Shown here: in pieces, positions 36,118 through 43,864 of the stretch | Numbering within the stretch: the first letter of the stretch is position 1 | How the letters are laid out: the number at the start of each line of letters is the position of its first letter | Source: Sphingosinithalassobacter tenebrarum | Lineage (GTDB): Bacteria > Pseudomonadota > Alphaproteobacteria > Sphingomonadales > Sphingomonadaceae | Direction of reading: 5' to 3' | DNA length: 64,000 nucleotides | Assembly (NCBI RefSeq): GCF_011057975.1 | Contig: NZ_CP049109.1 | Span: 1,643,001 to 1,707,000, forward strand | The notes under the pieces: model-generated | Seen by the model: the letters and a program-made list of their open reading frames with translations, nothing else | What the model was told of the DNA's origin: nothing | Database searches by the model: none | Translations under genes and position numbers: made by a program

Positions 36118-36279
36118 GGTTCAAGTTTAGCGGTCCGTGCGGCCGCCCCGAAGGACGGCCTCCCGCAATTTCCATAGCGATGCCGTGGAAGCGCGCGCCA
36201 TTAGCGCAAAGCCGCGGGATTCGCAAGCATGGCTGCCCGCTTGCGCGGCAGCCGATGTGGCCCTAGACCCTGCTTCGTC

Positions 36280-36390
36280 ATCTGGGGAGTAGCCAGCCGC
36301 CTTTTTCGAGGCGGGCTCCGGCGTCAACATACTCGGCCGAGAGGCCGTGGCGCGGAGAGGACGGAATTTTCCGTTCGGGCGAGACCAAAT
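36280..36390 (+). promoter_or_regulatory. yybP-ykoY manganese riboswitch
   Basis: The diagnostic conserved parts occur in order: GGGGAGTAGCC at 36284-36294, GTCAACATACTC near 36323-36334, a GGCCGAGAGGCC stem, ACGGAATTTTCCGT, and GGGCGAGACC ending at 36386. It lies directly upstream of a UPF0016/TMEM165 gene. Established knowledge: this RNA class binds Mn2+ between two docked loops and often controls this exporter family. High manganese is expected to switch the exporter on. Confidence 0.9.
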
Positions 36391-36455
36391 GGCATTGCAC
36401 CTCTGCCCCGGCCGGGCGGGAGGCGCGATGCCTTTGGTTTGTCTGTCGCCCGGCC
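36384..36455 (+). promoter_or_regulatory. Expression platform of the Mn riboswitch
   Basis: ACCAAATGGCAT (36384-36395), which starts inside the conserved GAGACC, can pair with ATGCCTTTGGT (36428-36438). Nested with or competing against it, GGCCGGGCG (36410-36418) can pair with CGCCCGGCC (36447-36455), ending two bases before the GGAG ribosome site (36457-36460). No T-run follows, so control of translation rather than termination seems likelier; this is inference. Confidence 0.5.
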
Positions 36456-36469
36456 CGGAGACCGAATTC

Positions 36470-37039
36470 ATGGAAGCCTTTCTTACCTCCACCGCCATCG
36501 TTGCGCTCGCCGAGATCGGGGACAAGACGCAATTGCTCGCGATCGTCCTCGCGACGCGGTTCCGCAAGCCGGTGCCGATCATCCTCGGCATCCTGTTCGC
36601 CACGCTCGCCAATCACTTCCTGGCCGCGCTTGTGGGGCAGCAGGCGGCGGCGTTCCTCGGTGGGGCGTGGTTCCGCTATCTGGTCGCCACGTCGTTCATC
36701 GCGATGGGGCTGTGGACGCTAATCCCCGACAAGCTCGACGCCGAAAGCGAGAAGCCCGCGCGATTCGGCGCGTTCGTGACAACGCTGATCGCCTTCTTCC
36801 TCGTCGAAATGGGCGACAAGACGCAGCTGGCGACGATCGCGCTCGGCGCGCGGTACGAGGACGCTCTGTGGGTTACCGGCGGCACGACGCTGGGCATGAT
36901 GATCGCCAATGTCCCGGCCGTATTTCTGGGCCACGCGCTGATCGAGCGGGTACCAATGAAGACCGTGCGAATGGTCGCGGCGGGGCTGTTCATCGTCATC
37001 GGCCTGTGGATGCTGGCGGAGACGGCGGGACTGGTCTGA
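36470..37039 (+). CDS. UPF0016/TMEM165-family manganese exporter
   Basis: The 189-residue inner-membrane protein has the two family signatures, AEIGDKTQ (Glu15-x-Gly-Asp-Lys-Thr) and VEMGDKTQ (Glu113-), in two pseudo-symmetric halves of three helices each. ATG 36470 is the start, 9 bases after GGAG; longer frames would run through the riboswitch. Family knowledge: bacterial members export Mn2+ (MneA-type). The upstream Mn riboswitch agrees with that role. The gene sits on the plus strand between nusG and rplK, splitting the usual cluster. Confidence 0.93.
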   Translation: MEAFLTSTAIVALAEIGDKTQLLAIVLATRFRKPVPIILGILFATLANHFLAALVGQQAAAFLGGAWFRYLVATSFIAMGLWTLIPDKLDAESEKPARFGAFVTTLIAFFLVEMGDKTQLATIALGARYEDALWVTGGTTLGMMIANVPAVFLGHALIERVPMKTVRMVAAGLFIVIGLWMLAETAGLV

Positions 37040-37098
37040 TCCTCCCCAGGTTCAGACCGATAAAGGCAGCTTCAGATGTGAGAATTCAGATGTGACAA

Positions 37099-37128
37099 GG
37101 GGGCCGGAGCCTCTCGGCTCCGACCCCC
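37099..37128 (-). terminator. Hairpin between the Mn exporter and nusG
   Basis: GGGGGCCGGAGCC and GGCTCCGACCCCC pair around TCTC (one mismatch). The T-tract on either side is weak. Just upstream, TTCAGATGTGA is repeated in tandem at 37071 and 37085. It lies between two convergent stops, so a shared terminator is likely. Confidence 0.6.
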
Positions 37129-37153
37129 GGCATACTTGTGTCGGCTGCCCGGA

Positions 37154-37690
37154 TTACTTCGACAGTTCGACCTGTTCGAAATCGAGCTCGACCGGCGTGG
37201 CGCGGCCGAAGATCGACACCGAGACCTTGACCTTCGACTTGTCGAAATCGAGTTCCTCGACAATGCCGTTGAAGCTGGCGAAGGGGCCGTCGAGGACCTT
37301 CACGCTGTCGCCGATCTCGTAATCGACGCGGATCTGCTGCTTGGGCGCTGCGGCGGCTTCGTCGCGGGTGTTGAGCATGCGCGCGGCCTCGGCATCGGGA
37401 ATCGGCTGCGGCTTGCCCGACGAACCGAGGAAACCCGTCACCTTCGGCGTGTTCTTGACCAGGTGATAGATGTCGTCGTTCATCGCCAGCTTGGCGAGGA
37501 CATAGCCCGGCATGTGCTTGCGTTCGGACTGGACCTTCTTGCCGCGGCGGACTTCGGTCACGGTTTCGGTCGGGACTTCGATATCCTCGACCAGCGCTTC
37601 CAGGCCCATGCGCTCGGCTTCCGCCATGATCGCGTCGCGGACCTTGTTCTCGAAACCGGAATAGGCTTGGATGATGTACCAGCGGGACAT
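37154..37690 (-). CDS. nusG: Transcription termination/antitermination factor NusG
   Basis: The 178-residue protein has the NGN domain (WYIIQAYSGFENKVRDAI; KHMPGYVLAKLAMNDDIYHLVKNTPKVTGFLG) and the C-terminal KOW domain (GDSVKVLDGPFASFNGIVEELD). It begins 4 bases after secE. It binds RNA polymerase and couples to Rho or ribosomal S10. Confidence 0.98.
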   Translation of the reverse strand: MSRWYIIQAYSGFENKVRDAIMAEAERMGLEALVEDIEVPTETVTEVRRGKKVQSERKHMPGYVLAKLAMNDDIYHLVKNTPKVTGFLGSSGKPQPIPDAEAARMLNTRDEAAAAPKQQIRVDYEIGDSVKVLDGPFASFNGIVEELDFDKSKVKVSVSIFGRATPVELDFEQVELSK

Positions 37691-37694
37691 TTTT

Positions 37695-37892
37695 TTACTC
37701 CGCGAGGCTCAGAAGGCCGCGCACGATGGCGTCGAAAATCGAATCGACGCCGAAGAAGAACAGCGCGAGCAGCGTCGTCATGATCATCACCATCACTGCC
37801 GTCATCACGGTTTCGCGCCGCGTCGGCCATACGACCTTGGCGGTTTCCGCGCGCACCTGACGCATGAATTCGACGGGAGAGGTTTTCGCCAC
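37695..37892 (-). CDS. secE: Preprotein translocase subunit SecE
   Basis: The 65-residue short SecE has the conserved amphipathic segment FMRQVRAETAKVVWPTRRETVMT and one membrane helix (AVMVMIMTTLLALFFFGVDSIF), ending in LSLAE. It is followed 4 bases later by nusG, as usual. Confidence 0.97.
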   Translation of the reverse strand: MAKTSPVEFMRQVRAETAKVVWPTRRETVMTAVMVMIMTTLLALFFFGVDSIFDAIVRGLLSLAE

Positions 37893-38073
37893 GGTTTCAC
37901 TCGCTCGTTAGTTTCTCCGGCGGCGCGGGACACAGGTCCGCTGCCCGTCCCCTGGATCAAGAGAAGCGGTGCGGCCCATCCACGCTGTCGGATTGGGAGT
38001 GGTATCTAGCGAGTTGCGCGGCAGGCTGCAAGCGGCCCGAACGCAGCGTCGAAATTCGTTCGTCTGCTCTGTT

Positions 38074-38652
38074 TCAGAACAGCGAGATCAGCGCGAAACC
38101 GCCGATCAACAGGACGACGAACAGCCAGCCGAACAGATTGAGCCGCTTTTCCACGAATTCCTGAACCGGCGCGCCGAACCGCTTGAGCAGCGCCGCGACG
38201 AGGAAAAAGCGGATGCCGCGGCCGACGATCGCCAGCACGACGAAGAGCGGGAAATTGAACGCGAAGACGCCGTTTGCGATGGTGAACAGCTTGAACGGCA
38301 GCGGCGTTACGCCCGCCGTCAGCGTAACCACCGCGCCCCATTCGTTATACAGGGTGCGCAGCGTCTCCATCTTCGTTTCGAGATGGTAGAGGTCGATGAC
38401 CCATTTCCCGACGCTTTCCCACAGGAACGCTCCGATCGCATAGCCGAAGATGCCGCCCAGCACCGATGCCAGCGTGCACAGCGCGGCGATGCGAAACGCG
38501 CGTTCGCGCTTTGCCAGGATCATCGGGATCATCATCACGTCGGGCGGAATCGGGAAGAAGGAGCTTTCCGCAAAGGAAATCGCGAACAGCGCCCGATTGG
38601 CATGGCGATGCTCCGCCAGGCGCAGCACCCAGTCATACAAGGCACGAAACAT
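38074..38652 (-). CDS. DedA/VTT-family membrane protein, YqaA-like
   Basis: The 192-residue protein starts at ATG 38652 (MFRALYDWVLRLAEH). It has the DedA-type re-entrant motif region (FAISFAESSFFPIPPDVMMIPM) and a conserved Gly/Arg helix (VLAIVGRGIRFFLVAALLKRFG). Family knowledge: DedA-superfamily members help recycle lipid carriers or flip phospholipids; the YqaA branch is poorly defined. It lies between secE and tRNA-Trp on the same strand. Confidence 0.85.
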   Translation of the reverse strand: MFRALYDWVLRLAEHRHANRALFAISFAESSFFPIPPDVMMIPMILAKRERAFRIAALCTLASVLGGIFGYAIGAFLWESVGKWVIDLYHLETKMETLRTLYNEWGAVVTLTAGVTPLPFKLFTIANGVFAFNFPLFVVLAIVGRGIRFFLVAALLKRFGAPVQEFVEKRLNLFGWLFVVLLIGGFALISLF

Positions 38653-38748
38653 GCGAAATCCCTTTTCCCGTCCCCGCATTGTCTTTGCAGGTCGGGCGCC
38701 GCCGATCAATCGCGATGCGGCGCGTGCGAAGAAAATCCGGGAATACGA

Positions 38749-38825
38749 TGGCAGGGGCGCTCGGATTCGAACCGAGGGCCTTCGGTTTTGGAGACCGACG
38801 CTCTAACCAGCTGAGCTACGCCCCT
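38749..38825 (-). tRNA. tRNA-Trp (anticodon CCA)
   Basis: The minus strand gives an acceptor stem AGGGGCG/CGCCCCT, a D arm GCTCAGCTGGTTAGAGC, an anticodon loop CTCCAAA (anticodon CCA), the T-arm sequence GGTTCGAATCC and an encoded CCA end at 38751-38749. It precedes secE-nusG, the canonical arrangement, with the DedA-like gene inserted between. Confidence 0.97.
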
Positions 38826-38837
38826 GTGCGGAGCGCG

Positions 38838-38866
38838 CATGTAGCGCTCCGGCTCGCAATGAGCAA
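38838..38866 (-). promoter_or_regulatory. Promoter of tRNA-Trp
   Basis: On the minus strand TTGCTC (38866-38861) and TACATG (38843-38838) are spaced by 17 bases, with the mature tRNA beginning 12 bases later. Confidence 0.65.
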
Positions 38867-39000
38867 GCGGCCATGCGCAGCATCGTGCCGGATCGGGCGA
38901 TAATCGCTTGCCCGGGGCCATTGCCCCGCTTAATCCCCGGTGGCGCCGGAAAGCGGGGCGCCTTCGCCGCGCCGTACCGGGATGCGATGGGGGCCGAAAT

Positions 39001-39771
39001 TTGACCAAGGCAGTGATATTGGCCGGCGGGCTGGGCAGCCGGCTGGGCGAGGAGACTTCGGTCCGCCCCAAGCCGATGGTGGAAATCGGCGGGATGCCGA
39101 TCATCTGGCACATCATGAAGATCTATTCCGCCCACGGAATCAAGGACTTCATCGTCTGCCTCGGCTATAAGGGTTATATTCTGAAGGAATATTTCGCCAA
39201 TTATTTCCTCCACACCGCCGATGTGACGATCGACCTCGCCGAGAACACGATGGAAGTGCATCGTAACTGGAACGAGGGCTGGCGGATCACGCTGGTCGAA
39301 ACCGGCGCCGACACGATGACCGGCGGGCGATTGAAGGCGGTGCGCGACTATCTGGACCCCGACGAGCCCTTCTGCCTCACCTATGGCGACGGCGTCGCGA
39401 GCATCGACATCACCGCCGAACTGGCGTTTCACAAGGCGCATGGCGGCATGGCGACCGTGACGGCGGTGGCGCCGCCGGGCCGATTCGGCTCGCTGGAAGG
39501 CGAGGGCGACCGCGTGACGAGCTGCCAGGAAAAGCCGCCGGGCGACGGCGGGCTGATCAATGGCGGGTTCTTCGTGCTCGATCCGGGCGTGATCGATTAT
39601 ATCGACGGCCCCGACACGATCTGGGAGCGCGGCCCGATGGAGCGGCTGGCGACCGACGGGCAGCTCTATCGCTTCCGCCATGATGGTTTCTGGCATCCGA
39701 TGGATACGCTGCGCGACAAGCTCTATCTGGAAGATCTGTGGAAGAGCGACGCGCCGTGGAAACAATGGTAA
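39001..39771 (+). CDS. rfbF: Glucose-1-phosphate cytidylyltransferase
   Basis: The 256-residue enzyme starts at TTG 39001 ([18 protein letters not shown]), giving the standard N-terminus with the nucleotidyltransferase loop and [26 protein letters not shown] and [16 protein letters not shown] are also typical of RfbF. It makes CDP-D-glucose from CTP and glucose-1-phosphate, the first step towards CDP-3,6-dideoxyhexoses. The end overlaps rfbG by 7 bases, so the operon is translationally coupled from its first gene. Confidence 0.96.
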   Translation: MTKAVILAGGLGSRLGEETSVRPKPMVEIGGMPIIWHIMKIYSAHGIKDFIVCLGYKGYILKEYFANYFLHTADVTIDLAENTMEVHRNWNEGWRITLVETGADTMTGGRLKAVRDYLDPDEPFCLTYGDGVASIDITAELAFHKAHGGMATVTAVAPPGRFGSLEGEGDRVTSCQEKPPGDGGLINGGFFVLDPGVIDYIDGPDTIWERGPMERLATDGQLYRFRHDGFWHPMDTLRDKLYLEDLWKSDAPWKQW

Positions 39772-40847
39772 CTGCCGATTTCTGGCGCGGGCGGCGGGTT
39801 TTCGTCACCGGCCATACCGGGTTCAAGGGAAGCTGGCTGGCCCTGTGGCTTACCGAAATGGGCGCGCAAGTAACCGGCTTCGCGCTGCCCGCCGAACATC
39901 CGAGCCTGTTCGAACAGGCGCGCGTCGAGGAAGTGGTGACGCACCGGGAAGGCGATATTCGCGATGCCGCCGCGCTGGAAAGCGCGATGCAGGCCGCCGA
40001 CCCGGAAATCGTCTTTCACCTCGCCGCGCAGCCGCTGGTGCGCTTTTCCTATGAAGATCCGGTCGGCACCTGGGCGACCAATGTGCAGGGGACGGTGCAC
40101 CTGCTCGATGCGTGCCGCCGGCTCGGCTCGCTAAAGGGCGTGGTCTGCGTCACCAGCGACAAATGCTATGAAAACCGCGAATGGGTGTGGCCCTATCGCG
40201 AGACCGATCCGATGGGCGGGCATGATCCCTACAGCGCCAGCAAGGGCGCGGCGGAGCTGGCGATCGCATCCTTCCGCCGGTCCTTTTTCGATCGGGAAGA
40301 TGGGCCGCTGATCGCATCGGTGCGCGCGGGCAATGTGATCGGTGGCGGCGACTGGGCGAGCGACCGGCTGGTCCCCGACATCATCCGCGGGCTGATCGCG
40401 GGCGAGGCGATCCCGATCCGCGCGCCCGATGCCGTGCGCCCCTGGCAGCATGTGCTCGAGGCGCTGGGCGGATATCTGCTGATCGCGCAGCGGCTGGGCG
40501 CGGGCGAACGCGACTTCGCCGATGCGTGGAATTTCGGCCCCGCCGACAGCGATGCGAAGCCGGTGCGCTGGATCGCCGAGCGGCTGATGAAGGGATGGGG
40601 CGGGGGTGAGGTGGTCATGGATGACGCGCCCAAACCGCATGAGGCGCATCTGCTGCGGCTCGATTGTTCGAAAGTGCGCGCGGCGCTCGGCTGGCGGCCG
40701 GCCTTCGATCTCGATACCGCGCTCGACCGCGTCGTCGTCTGGCATCGCGCGGTGGAGGACGGCAGCGACGCGCGCGCCATTTGCCGCGAGCAGATCGCCG
40801 ATTATCGTGCGCGCATGGCCGAGGCCATCGACGGAGTGACCCAGTAA
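39765..40847 (+). CDS. rfbG: CDP-glucose 4,6-dehydratase
   Basis: The 360-residue SDR enzyme starts at ATG 39765 ([17 protein letters not shown]). It has the Rossmann motif [24 protein letters not shown], and the YxxxK pair in [12 protein letters not shown], plus [13 protein letters not shown]. It makes CDP-4-keto-6-deoxyglucose. Its TAA overlaps the next ATG (TAATG at 40845-40849). Confidence 0.97.
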   Translation: MVTADFWRGRRVFVTGHTGFKGSWLALWLTEMGAQVTGFALPAEHPSLFEQARVEEVVTHREGDIRDAAALESAMQAADPEIVFHLAAQPLVRFSYEDPVGTWATNVQGTVHLLDACRRLGSLKGVVCVTSDKCYENREWVWPYRETDPMGGHDPYSASKGAAELAIASFRRSFFDREDGPLIASVRAGNVIGGGDWASDRLVPDIIRGLIAGEAIPIRAPDAVRPWQHVLEALGGYLLIAQRLGAGERDFADAWNFGPADSDAKPVRWIAERLMKGWGGGEVVMDDAPKPHEAHLLRLDCSKVRAALGWRPAFDLDTALDRVVVWHRAVEDGSDARAICREQIADYRARMAEAIDGVTQ

Positions 40848-42202
40848 TGACCGATCTTGCCGCGCTTCGCGAAGCCGCCAGCGGCCTTTCCGAAGCCGAA
40901 TTCCGCAAGCTGATCGTCGACCTGACCGGCGAGTATGCGCGCAATTTCCACGCGCCGAAGGACTTCGTGCCGGGCGAGAGCCCGGTGCCGGTGGCGGGCA
41001 AGGTCTATGGCGATACCGACATGCAGCTGCTCGTCGAAAGCAGCCTCGATTTCTGGCTGACGACGGGCCGGTTCAACGCCGATTTCGAAGCGAAGCTGGC
41101 GAAGCGGATCGGTGTGGCACACGCCATCACGGTCAATTCGGGCAGCTCGGCCAATCTGGTCGCGTTCAACACGCTGACCTCGCACTATATGCGCGCCGAC
41201 GCGATCAGGCCGGGCGACGAAATCATCACCGTCGCCACCGGGTTTCCGACCACCGTAAACCCCTCGCTGCAATATGGCGCCGTCCCGGTGTTCGTCGACG
41301 TCGACATCCCGACCTACAATATCAAGCCCGAGATGATCGAAGCGGCGGTGACCGACCGGACGCGCGCGATCATGATCGCGCATACGCTCGGCAATCCCTT
41401 CGACCTGGGCGAAGTGATGCGCGTGGCGGAGAAGCATAACCTCTTCGTCGTGGAGGATTGCTGCGACGCGCTCGGTTCAACCTATGACGGCCGCCATGTC
41501 GGCACCTTCGGGCATCTCGGCACGCTCAGCTTCTATCCCGCGCATCACATCACGATGGGCGAGGGCGGGGCGGTGTTCACGGACAAGCCGCGCCTGAAGC
41601 GCGTGATGGAATCGATGCGCGACTGGGGCCGCGACTGCTGGTGCGCGCCGGGGCAGGACAATACCTGCGGCAAGCGCTTCGCGCGGCGGCTGGGCGACCT
41701 GCCTTTTGGATACGACCACAAATATACCTACAGCCATTGCGGCTATAATCTGAAGATCACCGACATGCAGGCAGCGGTCGGCGTGGCGCAGCTCGACCGG
41801 GCCGACGGCTTCATCGACGCGCGGCGGCGCAATTTCGCGCTGCTGACGGAGATGCTGGCGGACCTGGAGGACGTGATGATCCTGCCGCAGGCGACGCCGA
41901 GCAGCGACCCGAGCTGGTTCGGCTATCCGATCACGCTGCGCGAAAACCTGCCCTTCACCCGCGACGAACTCGTCCGGCATTTGAACGACCGCAAGGTCGG
42001 CACGCGACTGCTGTTCGGCGGCAACCTCACCCGCCAGCCCTATATGAAGGGTCGCGACTGGCGCGTTGTCGGCGATCTCACCAATGCCGACATCATCACC
42101 GAACGCTGCTTCTGGATCGGCCTCTATCCGGGACTGACGCCGTCGCATCTGGAGTATGCCGTCGGCGTGATGCGGGATTTCATCGCCGGGAAGCGCGGCT
42201 GA
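40847..42202 (+). CDS. rfbH: CDP-6-deoxy-4-hexulose 3-dehydratase (E1)
   Basis: The 451-residue protein belongs to the DegT/E1 aminotransferase fold but uses PMP. The usual Schiff-base Lys is replaced by His in FYPAHHIT (His233/His234), and a cysteine-rich stretch [14 protein letters not shown] (Cys264, Cys266, Cys274) supplies ligands for the [2Fe-2S] cluster, both hallmarks of E1. With an E3 reductase it removes the 3-hydroxyl to give CDP-4-keto-3,6-dideoxyglucose. No E3 gene (RfbI-type, plant ferredoxin plus FNR) is present in this window, so a partner must be elsewhere. Confidence 0.96.
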   Translation: MTDLAALREAASGLSEAEFRKLIVDLTGEYARNFHAPKDFVPGESPVPVAGKVYGDTDMQLLVESSLDFWLTTGRFNADFEAKLAKRIGVAHAITVNSGSSANLVAFNTLTSHYMRADAIRPGDEIITVATGFPTTVNPSLQYGAVPVFVDVDIPTYNIKPEMIEAAVTDRTRAIMIAHTLGNPFDLGEVMRVAEKHNLFVVEDCCDALGSTYDGRHVGTFGHLGTLSFYPAHHITMGEGGAVFTDKPRLKRVMESMRDWGRDCWCAPGQDNTCGKRFARRLGDLPFGYDHKYTYSHCGYNLKITDMQAAVGVAQLDRADGFIDARRRNFALLTEMLADLEDVMILPQATPSSDPSWFGYPITLRENLPFTRDELVRHLNDRKVGTRLLFGGNLTRQPYMKGRDWRVVGDLTNADIITERCFWIGLYPGLTPSHLEYAVGVMRDFIAGKRG

Positions 42203-42384
42203 TTACTAGGCGTGCCTTACGGGCCGGGGGCGCAAGGGCGGCGCGGGCAAATCTTTGCGCTGTTCAAACGGCAGACAATTGCCGTGCGCGCCTGAAAAGC
42301 TGTCGTTTTGGATGCGATCTTATTGCGATCGCTGTTTGAATAGGCACTATTTGGTCGACGAACCGTTCGCATCAAGGCGAGATT

Positions 42385-42960
42385 ATGGGCGCGCTTACAG
42401 ACCGACTCAACGCAGCGGCATCGGGCTTTGCCATTACGGTTGCGCCGTTGGTCGTTGTCGCAATAGCGCAGCTCGTTTTTATGCCACAGATTCTCGCGGT
42501 CGCGGAAGGTCTAGAAAGTAACGAACAGGCTAGGTTGGTTTCAATTTGGCGGGCGGAGTTTTCTATTGCGCATACTATTGTAGCAATACTATTCGTTATC
42601 TACTGGCTGCTGGTGGCGGTACTCGGAAAAGGGCAAATCCTCAGGTGCAAGTCTGCTAATAGAATCTTGGCATTTTGCGTCGTCGCTTATCTGACGATAA
42701 CTCTATACTCCATATTCCTCTGGCCCGACGGGTTACGGGTCGTATGCCCATTTCTAGGTATTTCCGACACGATCGCAAACCCTTATGCTTGCGACGCCAT
42801 GTCATCTTGCGATGTGTTCGCTGATGTTGCCAGCCAATTGATACTGTTGGGCCTGTTGGGATTGATCGTGCCCTTCATCATAAGCCTGATTGTCCGCATA
42901 GTTTCCTCTCGCCGCGCCTGTCAGCGACAGGATGACACGCCTCCGTCGCTTGTTGAATGA
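42385..42960 (+). CDS. Small membrane protein of unknown function, low-GC
   Basis: The 191-residue protein has four hydrophobic helices (about 15-35, 62-85, 95-115, 150-172) and a basic, Arg-rich end. I see no recognised family. Two cysteines in a loop (NPYACDAMSSCDVF) could bond if that loop is periplasmic. Codon use is visibly less GC-rich than in the sugar genes on either side, and the 182 bases before it are non-coding, so it looks like a later insertion into the operon. It might be a polymerase-like or modifying membrane protein, but that would be a guess. Confidence 0.65.
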   Translation: MGALTDRLNAAASGFAITVAPLVVVAIAQLVFMPQILAVAEGLESNEQARLVSIWRAEFSIAHTIVAILFVIYWLLVAVLGKGQILRCKSANRILAFCVVAYLTITLYSIFLWPDGLRVVCPFLGISDTIANPYACDAMSSCDVFADVASQLILLGLLGLIVPFIISLIVRIVSSRRACQRQDDTPPSLVE

Positions 42961-43055
42961 TCGTCAGCCATACCGGCTGAAATTTTCACGCGGCCTGACT
43001 ACGCACGCACCAGACACATTCCCAAACGAACCCGGAGCCGCCGGTTAATACCGCG

Positions 43056-43080
43056 TTTACCATTGGTCTTTACCGATGGT
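43056..43080. promoter_or_regulatory. Direct repeats upstream of the HAD gene
   Basis: TTTACCATTGGT (43056-43067) is repeated as TTTACCGATGGT (43069-43080), 10 of 12 bases identical with a period of 13. They lie about 56 bases before the ATG at 43136 in a 175-base gap and may be regulator half-sites for the second part of the sugar operon. Confidence 0.35.
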
Positions 43081-43135
43081 GTCGGCGGGCTTTGGCAAAA
43101 TAGCGCCCGTCGCCGAGAAGCGAGGTGCCAGCGCG

Positions 43136-43864
43136 ATGCAAGTCAAATTCATCCTCGATTTCGACGGGGTGCTCTTCAACAGCGCATTCGAGGCCTATAG
43201 CGTCTGCGAACAGGCGACCAAGGGGCGCGCCGGGTTCCGGCAGGATGTCGATTTCGATGCCTTCATGCGCTTCCGCTCGGTCGTTACCGATGCCTGGCAA
43301 TATCATCGCCTCTACAGCGAGAGCGAGGCGGTCTCGCCCGCCGATCTGAAAAGCGTTGAACCGGGCGAGGACGACTGGGCCTTCGCCAATCGCTTCTTCA
43401 CCGCGCGCGAGACGATGATGGCCGATCCGGGCTGGGCGAAGGTGATGCCCGCCTATCCGTTCTTCGGAAAGCTGAAACCCGTCATTCTCGCGCATCCCGA
43501 TCGTTTCGCGATTCTTTCGACGCGCAACGTCGATTCGATCCGTCGCACGCTTGCCTGGCACGACGCCGATGTGATCCCCGTCTTCGGGCAGGAACATGTC
43601 CGCACGCATGGCGGCAAGCTGGGCGTCGCCCGGGCGCAGGGCTGGTGCGATCGCACGCGCCACATGGCGATCTATCTCGACGATATGCGCCGCCATCTCG
43701 AACCGTTCGAAGGCGAAGTGCTGCTCCCGCTCCACGCCGATTGGGGCTATGATGCCGCCACGCCGGGCAGCATCTCGCAGGAACAGGCGATGAAGATCAT
43801 CAGCTCGCTGCTGGTCCTTTCGCAACAGGTGCCCGAGACGCAGTGGCGGGGCATCGCGGCGTGA
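43136..43864 (+). CDS. HAD-superfamily hydrolase-like protein of the sugar operon
   Basis: The 242-residue protein starts at ATG 43136 (MQVKFILDFDGVLFNSAFEAY) with the HAD motif I DFDGV. Later come ILSTRNVDSIRRTL (motif II Ser/Thr) and IYLDDMRRH (motif IV Asp-Asp). The substrate is unknown; in this context it might dephosphorylate a sugar or nucleotide intermediate. Its TGA overlaps the GTG start of the next gene (GTGA at 43861-43864). Confidence 0.75.
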   Translation: MQVKFILDFDGVLFNSAFEAYSVCEQATKGRAGFRQDVDFDAFMRFRSVVTDAWQYHRLYSESEAVSPADLKSVEPGEDDWAFANRFFTARETMMADPGWAKVMPAYPFFGKLKPVILAHPDRFAILSTRNVDSIRRTLAWHDADVIPVFGQEHVRTHGGKLGVARAQGWCDRTRHMAIYLDDMRRHLEPFEGEVLLPLHADWGYDAATPGSISQEQAMKIISSLLVLSQQVPETQWRGIAA

